Positions 56,820 through 64,000 of a stretch of 64,000 bases of DNA are shown piece by piece. Position numbers and translations under genes: made by a program. Origin of the DNA: Urechis unicinctus (Eukaryota > Annelida > Polychaeta > Xenopneusta > Urechidae); the NCBI GenBank assembly GCA_034190875.2, contig CM067348.1:39759795-39823794 (forward strand), written 5' to 3'. Numbering within the stretch: position 1 is the first letter of the stretch; the number at the start of each line of letters is the position of its first letter. The notes under the pieces were generated by a model. That model was given only the letters and a program-made list of their open reading frames with translations. It made no database searches and had not been told where the DNA came from.

Positions 56820-58440
56820 AACCTTTAATTTCTAGTTTTTCTTATTTCGATGCTCCATCGTTGCTGTAATTTATTTAAGTTTCAACAATGAATCTCGGTC
56901 TGAATCTCGTCTCTAACTAGAAGAATCTCCCCCCTTTTTAAAATGACAAGCGCGGGCTGGTTATCCCTCGGAAGTTGAATTCCCCAGAGGCCTTTTACCA
57001 ACCAACGCTATTGGACCTCGGCATCAGGCCTAACAAACCCGCATGTAGTGTAGGCTCGTTAGCCATTAACCAACGGGATGAGCGCAGACCATATCGTTCT
57101 GATAATTAATGGGGGGGGGGGGGGGGAGGCAGGGGGAACTTTAGGTAGAATAGTATTTTAACATTCTCCCCAATCATAATTCCACTGTTCAATCAATTTA
57201 GAATTTACCCTTGGATTTCGAAAATTTACTTAGTTAAACTAATTGAAGATTTGGTGAAAAGGAAATTTGAAATATGAGTTAAAGAATTTAGGGACAGCAC
57301 GACATGAGCCCAATATTGTTTGAATTTGAATATTGAACGATCCCAGAGTAGCTTGGACATGCGCCTGTACTGTATTTCATTGGCGCATGTCCATAACAAT
57401 ATCAAATAATTAGATGAGGTTATAATAATTTTACAAAGGTTCTAATTTCGCTAGCCTAAATGGTATTAAAATAAATATATCACATTAAAATGGAAAGTAT
57501 TAAAATATGGAATCAATCTAGCCATTATGACATTAGCTACATTTTCAAAGTATTACTCCGCACTAAAACCACAGTATTACTCCGCACTAAAACCACATGG
57601 GGAAAAGCCATGAGCCTACACTAAAAATGGTGAAATAACTTATTGTAACTAATTTGATTATTAATTTGAGGAGAATCAAAGTAATGTCATGAAAATTAAT
57701 TATACAACAACAATAGACTAATGCCATGGAAGTTATCGAAATTCATAGATTTGTTTGGAAGTTTCTTGAAGATGAAATCTCTGAAGGGCTTTCGTATTGG
57801 GTTCGCCAAGTTGTCGCTTGAGGTTGAGATGAGATATGCGTTATCCGACGCTTGGTTGAGCCGCTGGGTGTCTCCACTGTATCTCTGGTTAGCTTTCGCT
57901 TGCGAGGTATTGGCGCGTCCGATGAAGGCGCTATCTCCCTGTGGTATGGCGTTAATATACCTGGGAACAAATGATCTTAGAGCAATAATAAGTGTGTCTT
58001 GATGATGGGTTATGTTGGATATATTAAAAACATGAGCGTTTAATGTGTGAGTTTGAGTGAGTATGTATCTTATGTGTGATATTATAACATCAAAATGAAT
58101 GTTGGTGCATTATGCAAAGAAAAGTGTGAGGTGTGTTTGAATGATTGTGTATTGCTTTGCATAAGGTGTGTGACCCTGATAAGTAGTCTTGGCTGGTATC
58201 TTTTCCCATTGGTTCAGATATGGCCGGCCCCTTTCTCCAACGGTCAAGACCCAATGGCTCACATGGGGCGTGGGCTCGAAAGGTCATTGGCCGATGGGAA
58301 AGATACCAGCCAAGACTACTTATCAGGGTCACACCCCGTCTTAAGGGCGGAAGTGGACCCGGGCTAGTGAAACATGTCGTGCTGATAATGGAAAAGAGGG
58401 GGAGGGTTTCAAAAGTCAAAAGAGCCAAATAAATATCATA
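56820..58440. repeat. RepG, long copy (first of tandem pair)
   Basis: Blocks in order: ATGCTCCATCGTTG and AATGAATCTCGGTCTGAATCTCGTCTC; AACATTCTCCCCAATCATAATT; GGGACAGCACGACATGAGCCCAATATT; CCAGAGTAGCTTGGACATGCGCC; TATTACTCCGCACTAAAACC; TTGGCGCGTCCGATGAAGGCGC; and finally the snap-back repeat at 58170-58332. All except the last occur in 58500-60590 or 12750-14260. A G16 run is at 57111-57126. Confidence 0.65.
58170..58332. repeat. Inverted repeat with 40-bp arms within RepG
   Basis: GTGACCCTGATAAGTAGTCT... (58170-58210) and ...AGACTACTTATCAGGGTCAC (58293-58332) are complementary, apart from one extra T, around an 82-bp centre. Other RepG copies have only the right arm. Confidence 0.93.
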
Positions 58441-58499
58441 ACATCTTCTTATACCTATCTTTTCTTCTTATAGCTATACTCTTGTTATACTTATATTTC

Positions 58500-60590
58500 T
58501 TCGTTATTTAATACTTATGCGCACTCCTTTGTATATAGGAATATTGTAGCTGCTTGTAGTTGCTTGAATGGGGACACTAGCCAGAGAAAACACACGAGTC
58601 CAGGAGTTGAGTTCTTGTTGGTTTATTCGAGTTTTAGCTTATCAGCTTATCTGGAATCTCGGGTCAGAATCTTGTTCAGATACTTCGTCTCTTCGCTAGG
58701 TAGCTCTCCCTGAATTTCGGCGAAGCCAGCCATTTTATTAGGGTCCTGGGCATTGGATTACGCCCTGGACCCCACCAACAGCTGACCTCCCATTGTTTCA
58801 GGTTTAGCCGGTCCCCCCTCACAGAGGTCAACCCCAACAGCTCACATGGGACGTTGGCTCGAAGGGTCATTGGCCAATGGGAAAAGGTACCAGCCAAGAC
58901 TACTTATCAAGGTCACACCCCCGTCTTAAGGGCGGAGGTTGACTCGGGTTAGTGAAACATGTTGTGCTGATAATGGAAAAGAGGGGAGGGTTTCAAAAGC
59001 CAGAAGAGCCAGATAAATATCATAACATCCTCCCCAACCATAGTTAAGTTGAACTTCTACTGTTCAATCAATTTTGATTTACTTTTGCATTTCGAAAATA
59101 GTCTAAGTTAAAGGAAATTTGGAATATGAGTTAAGGGGTAAAGGGACAGCACAACATTAGCCCAATATTATTTGATTTTGAATTTAGAATGATTCCAGAG
59201 TAGCTTGGACATGCGCCAATATCAATTTACATTGGCACATGTCCATAACAAAGATATTTAACATAGATGGATTATTGATGATGAGATTATAATAATTTTA
59301 CAAAAAGTGTTTCTCTAAATTCGTAAGCTATATATATATGAATTGTGTAATAGTTATACAATATGGTTATTAATGGTGACATACTGAAATTTAACTTTTA
59401 ACGTTAATCACATTCCACAGTATTACTCCGCACTAAAACCCAGTGGGAAAAAAGCGATGAGCCTATACATGACAATGGTGGAATGGTGAAATAACTTATT
59501 TAGCTAATTTAATTTTGGAAGAATTTAACTAATGTTACAGAAATTATTCTATGCAATAACACTGGTCCAATGCCAGGAAAATGATTAAAGTTGATGAGTA
59601 TGGCTGTATCGTGGATATGAGATCTCTGAAGGGCTAATTGTACCTGAAATAATTGATAAACACATATCGCACACTATTACTGTATAACATGTAAGTACGG
59701 AAGAACAACGGTGTGACACTTTAATTGTATTTGGTGTACGTGCCAGAGGAAATAAATATAAACATCTCACATATGCGTTGAGAATTAAATGATACAAAAT
59801 ACTTCTCCATCATGTTTTGATGAATATGCACGTCTTCTCTTAAGCTGTAGATTCTTTCATGAAATGATACCCCGCATATACTTGAATAATATAAGATTGC
59901 GTTATGGGTAATGTGTATCACGAAGGTTCACTAAATTGTTGAAAATAATTGATAATATCATAGTGTCAAATTTGCGCTGTTTGGAAGAAGACAATGTAAG
60001 AGGCTTCTAATAACTTATACCTGTATACTTACAGTTGGTGTAGATATCGGAGGGTCGAGACGAGCGTCCGTTGAAATAAGTGCCGTTGTAGCGGTGATGT
60101 GTTTAATTACTAGGCCCACATTGATAATGAGGTAGCTTTGATGTAATTGCATAGAGCCTGTGATTGTTGATAAGTGAACCATCTGATCAATGAGCTTACA
60201 TATGGATGGATGTCAGAGGCGATGTGTCAGATGGTAATTTAAGAAGCTTAGTAAACTTCGATAGCCCATTTTTTGTATACAGGGTCGTAATTAGGTATTT
60301 AGAGACGATCTTTAATTGGAGTGGTCGAATTGGAGTCCAATCAAGTCGTTTTAAAGCGTATGTAGACTTAATTGGCAAGGAACTTGGATTGTTTTCGTTA
60401 ACATTTAAGTTGTTAGTGTCAATTGTCTTGAATGCAATTAAAATTTTCAACGGTTCGTCGGAGACGGTTTGAAATGCAGGTAAAACAAACAAAGTGTCAT
60501 GGGTGACTGGAAGGTAAATGTTGTCTGATTGGAATAATAGACGATATATATATATATGGTGTGTGAAATAACGGTACAAAAAGGAACATA
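58500..60590. repeat. RepG, most complete copy (second of tandem pair)
   Basis: This copy, about 2.1 kb, has the LTR-like head (58500-58950) and all downstream blocks up to GGTGTGTGAAATAACGGTACAAAAAGGAACATAC. On the minus strand AATAAA lies at 58627-58622. Its right end directly touches the LTR start at 60595. Confidence 0.65.
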
Positions 60591-60594
60591 CAAG

Positions 60595-61175
60595 TGTGGC
60601 AGAAGCGGGTTTCCGCGCCAAACTGCTTCCCGCTCTAGGTGGGGGGTCTGAGTCCCGCAGGAAATGATGTGTAATATGTTTTGTTCAATTGTTTAACTTG
60701 TGTCTTAATGTACTTTTGTATTGATGTTTCCTGTGTAAGTATATTGATGTTTCCTGTGTATATTGATGTTTCCTGTGTTTTTATATAACATATAACTTGT
60801 ACAATATTTTAATGTCTATGTACTTATTATGATGTGAACATTTCACGTGGATTACCGCATGGTCACGTGACTTTGTATATAATATATAAGCTGGGGCATC
60901 TTCCGCAGCGAGGAGGATAGCATTTTTGGAGCTGAATAAAGACTTGTAGTTTTGTAAGAAAGCCTTATTGAAGTTTTACTGGTGAGTTCTATTCAGTGGA
61001 ACTATATTGCGGGTATTTCAGTCAGTCAGGCTTGTCTGGAGGTTCTGTAAAGCGGGACCTCAAAAATGGCTGTCTCGATTTATCTAATAGTTGTGGCTGA
61101 GTCAGAACTAATGAAGCTAACGGAAAGTCCGGCAACAATCCCATTTCGCTATTTTGAAACCACTTGCACGCTACA
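60595..61175 (+). mobile_element. 5' LTR of a Gypsy-type retrotransposon
   Basis: It begins TGTGGCAGAAGCGGG and ends CGCTACA just before the primer site, giving the TG..CA ends of an LTR of about 580 bp. It contains a TATA-like TATATAATATATAAG (60875-60890), an AATAAA (near 60945) and three copies of TATTGATGTTTCCTGTGT (60719-60780). The 3' LTR is beyond the window, so the limits are inferred from the primer site and ends only. Confidence 0.7.
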
Positions 61176-61180
61176 TAAAC

Positions 61181-61198
61181 TGGTGGCAGCGGTGGGAT
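61181..61198 (+). other. Primer binding site, tRNA-Leu type
   Basis: TGGTGGCAGCGGTGGGAT is complementary to an 18-nt tRNA 3' end ATCCCACCGCTGCCACCA, which is that of animal tRNA-Leu(AAG). It lies five bases after the LTR end and sets minus-strand DNA priming. Confidence 0.8.
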
Positions 61199-61318
61199 GT
61201 GTTATTGTGTTGGAACCTTTCTAAGAGGTTTCAAATCAGATAGACTTTTGTCGTTTTGAGCTCGTTGGAAACCAGTTATTTACGTTAGTTGTCGGGACTG
61301 CGTCATTGCTTGTCTCAA

Positions 61319-63295
61319 ATGTTTTCTGCTTCTAACATGAGTGTTAGTTATAGTCCTGTTCCTTCAGAGGGTCGGCTGGATAGATTCTCTGGAGGAGAAT
61401 TAGTTAGCCCGGGTGTTAGCTCACTTAGTTCCAGTGACTCTGGAATGTCACAGTTCAGTGGGTTGGCAGGGGCCCAGGTTGGTCCAGTTGCCAATGGTGT
61501 CATTGATGGAACCGGGGTAAGACCAGACCCTATGGTTAATCTAGACATGCTAGCGGCAGCAGCGACGTCATCAGTGATGGATGGTAGTGTTGTTGGTGTG
61601 TGTGGCCCATCTATCAGTACCACCAGTACTAGTACACCCCCACTGTACCAAACTGCACAAACCTATAGTGAGGGAGCCCTTCAGGCTCATAATCCACTAG
61701 GTATGGCTGGTGTTGTTGGTATGAGTGGCCCATCTATCAGTACCACCAGTACTGGTACACCCCCACTGGTCCATACTGCACCAGCCTATAGGGAGGGAGC
61801 ACTTCAAGCTCAAGTTCCACTAGGTATGGTTGGTTACCCCCCAACCAATGTAAATAGGCCAGCAGACATGAATCTGCATATGTCACAGTTTGGTCAGTTT
61901 TCTGGCTACCATTCTTTGTTGTCACCTCAGTTATATCTTCATGCTATGCCAATGCCCTGGGCAATGCAAGGTTTCTATCCCCCGGCTCTGATGCAGCACA
62001 CCAACGGTGTTGCGTCTAGTTCGTGGAACCCCTACCCGGGTCACAGCCAAACAGGGTTCAGATCAAGTCAGGCTCCGGAAGGGCGGGGAACCCAGTTGCA
62101 ACCTAGCTTGCCAGAAATACTCAGACAAAGTACTCAAGCACAGCAGGTGCCAGGTAGAAGAGTAGATGGTGAGGCGTCCCAGATCAGCAGGGCCAATCAA
62201 ACTGGGGTTAGGGAGCAAGTGGGTGCTCAACCGGTTTCGGCTCTTGGCTGTGAGACATCCATAGCAGGGGCTGTTGAGTACACCCAGCCAGCTCCACTGA
62301 CTCCATGGGACCTTCCTGTTGGGGCTATGTAACGTGTTGGACCAGCCCAAGGACCTAGCTTAAGCAGTTGTGTCGAAAATTGGCCGGAGTTTTGGACTCA
62401 GTCCCCTAGGACCTTACCTTGTGCTGCCCCCTTAGTGCCAGCTAGGAGGGAAATCAGAAGACCCCCTCTGTATGATGGAAAATCAAGTTTTAAGGACTAC
62501 TTAGCACAGTTTGAGCTCCTCTCCCATGTGAATGGTTGGACTAGCCAAGATAGTGCTTTGGAGTTGGCTATTAGTTTGAGGGGCCAGGCACAGAGTTTGC
62601 TGAGTGACTTAGAGATGAGCCAAAAGACAGACTACAAGGTCCTCACTAATGCCTTAATGGCCAGATTCGACCCAGACAATCAGTCTGAGGTATATCGGGC
62701 CCAGATGAAAGGGAGGACAAGACAAAGGTCTGAACCACTCGGCGAGTTGGTCCAAGATATAAAGAGACTAGTCAGGCTTGCATACCCATCCGCTTCAGTC
62801 GAGGTCAGAGAAGCTTTATCCAGGGACTGCTTCATGGATTCTTTAGGGGATCCGAACATGGAGCTGTTCGTGTTTCAAGCAAAGCCCAGAAACATTGATG
62901 AGGCACTGAAGTCAGCGCTTAAATATGATGCATTCCTAGTTGGACGTGCCCGTAGGACAGGTTGCCATAAGCCGCACCAGGTGCGTGCACAGTGGCAAGA
63001 TGATAGCGATAAGCATAGCCAGGAAGATGAACTACGAGCTGAGTTGGCACAGGTCAAAGCACAGCTAGAACGATTGTCCCAGAATACTGACAGTTCTCGT
63101 TCCCAAAAGTCGAGGGGTGGAAAGGTGACCGGTAGTTGCCACTACTGTGGTCGAAAAGGGCACTTTGTTGCAAAATGCTTTAAGAAACAGGGAGACGAAA
63201 GGGAAGCTAGAGGGGAACTTACGGTTAACAGTTTGGCGATTGAAGATGCCAATAATGAACAGACAGAGGCGCCCCTTGAGAACCAGGGAAACTAA
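61319..63295 (+). pseudogene. gag: Gag of the Gypsy-type element, one internal stop
   Basis: One frame runs from ATG 61319 to TAA 63293-63295, broken only by a TAA at 62330-62332. The N-terminal half is Ser/Thr/Pro/Gly-rich with a 123-bp (41-residue) internal duplication around GPSISTTSTSTPPL / GPSISTTSTGTPPL. The C-terminal half is a retrotransposon gag: PPLYDGKSSFKDYLAQFELL, WTSQDSALELAISLRGQAQS, LVQDIKRLVRLAYPS and the zinc knuckle CHYCGRKGHFVAKC (C-x2-C-x4-H-x4-C). The product packages the element RNA. With the stop, full-length Gag is not made unless it is read through. The element is the youngest-looking one in the window. Confidence 0.85.
63286..63292 (+). promoter_or_regulatory. -1 ribosomal frameshift heptamer GGGAAAC at the gag stop
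   Basis: In the gag frame this is ..G GGA AAC followed at once by the TAA stop, exactly the X-XXY-YYZ pattern of -1 frameshift sites. The -1 frame is open from here into the protease. No downstream stem or pseudoknot was checked. Confidence 0.65.
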
Positions 63296-63984
63296 ATTTT
63301 GCTGAGACAGAGGGCAATGTCTCAGCGGAGGAACCCGTTCTCAAGCCCGTGTTAACTTATTTAGATGGTAGTAGGGATAGTTTGTTTTTGCACACCAAGG
63401 TGGTTGGGGTGAAATTAGATTGCTTGATTGATACAGGGTCCACTATCAAGGTGATACACCCTAACAAGTTTATGGCAATTGATGTGGAAAAGCGACCTCC
63501 TCTAAGGCCATGGTCAAGCCAAATTAAGTTGGCTGACGGGGGCTTGCTTAGTGCAGATGGGCAAGCTACACTAACATTTGAGATAGGCCACCAGCTTCTA
63601 GAGCACCCAGTTGTTGTTGCAGATATATCGGTCCCTGGGATCATAGGTATGGATTTCCTGTGTAGAAATAAGGGGTTGTTGGATGACGATGAGGGTATTT
63701 TGTCACTAGCAGGAAACAAACACAAGTGTAGCAGAGCGGCAGACTATAAAGATTCAGTGTGTCATGTTTCTCTTGTGGAAACAGTAGTTGTCCCACCTGG
63801 TGCTGAGATATTTACTCCTTGTTCTGTAGTTGGGAATGTCTGTGCCACTAGTGCCATGCTTCAGCCCACCCGTAAATTTCTCGAGAGGAATATTCTCGTT
63901 GCTAAATCTGTGGTCGACCCAAGTGGTGATATGGTACCGTTGAGAGTGATGAATGTAAACCAATCCTCGGTAACTCTGTATTAG
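63293..63984 (+). pseudogene. pol: Pol start with retropepsin protease of the Gypsy-type element
   Basis: It is in the -1 frame relative to gag. VVGVKLDCLIDTGSTIKVIH carries the D-T-G active site of an aspartic protease. VVADISVPGIIGMDFLCRNK gives the second conserved block (G-I-I-G-x-D). It cleaves Gag and Pol. The frame ends in a TAG at 63982-63984 after NQSSVTLY, where related proteins continue with a charged residue and GT, so this is likely a nonsense mutation. The remaining Pol lies beyond the window. Confidence 0.8.
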
Positions 63985-64000
63985 GGAACAATTATGGCAA

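Noticed and set aside
61198..61290. A tRNA-Leu gene suggested by TGGTGGCAGCGGTGGGAT
   Set aside because: Only the 18-nt complement of a tRNA 3' end is present, directly after an LTR, so it is a primer binding site.

Overview
This window is from an animal nuclear genome, most likely a lophotrochozoan and probably a mollusc. No species name can be read from sequence alone. The reasons are: a spliced host gene with GT-AG introns (SMG9); a tRNA-type SINE with GTAA/CTTA or CACT tails like those common in mollusc genomes; tyrosine-recombinase (DIRS/Ngaro-like) retrotransposons; several Gypsy and LINE remnants; and decayed DNA-polymerase-B virus-like elements. There is no compact operon-like organisation, and most of the sequence is mobile DNA and simple repeats.

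Layout. 1-17.1 kb is a transposon graveyard. It holds three broken copies of one DIRS/Ngaro-like element (1-1.5 kb plus strand, 6.7-8.5 kb plus, 14.7-17.1 kb minus), three Gypsy pol remnants (2.9-4.5 kb minus, 9.5-10.9 kb plus, 11.9-12.7 kb minus), a LINE 3' end (4.7-5.3 kb), a 33-bp minisatellite and pieces of a long interspersed LTR-like repeat here called RepG. 17.2-24.8 kb is a decayed virus-like element (VLE1). It has a protein-primed-type family B DNA polymerase and at least six associated genes in divergent and convergent pairs. A second copy (VLE2) is scattered at 25.1-26.2 and 29.5-31.8 kb, and a third piece (VLE3) lies at 50.9-51.6 kb.

The only well-supported host gene is SMG9 (nonsense-mediated decay factor). 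Eleven consecutive coding exons run on the minus strand from 36931 down to 26456, and a possible Arg-rich first exon lies at 44531-44596. Part of VLE2, a LINE, SINEs and a second DIRS-type reverse transcriptase sit inside a single SMG9 intron (28.8-33.6 kb). A 31-bp minisatellite at the edge of that intron repeats the sequence of the exon's splice donor.

39-50 kb holds a hAT-like non-autonomous element with an internal 41-bp-arm hairpin, another minisatellite, a THAP-domain exon pair (45.3-46.2 kb) and long unannotatable stretches. 51.6-60.6 kb has an 18-bp minisatellite, microsatellites and two tandem RepG copies, one with a snap-back inverted repeat. 60.6-64.0 kb is the 5' end of a younger Gypsy-type LTR retrotransposon: LTR, tRNA-Leu primer site, gag with one internal stop, a GGGAAAC frameshift site exactly at the gag stop, and a retropepsin. 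It is cut by the window edge.

Limits. All family calls are by eye from motifs. Exon borders come from splice consensus and reading-frame phase. Repeat-family membership comes from visible similarity between copies within this window.
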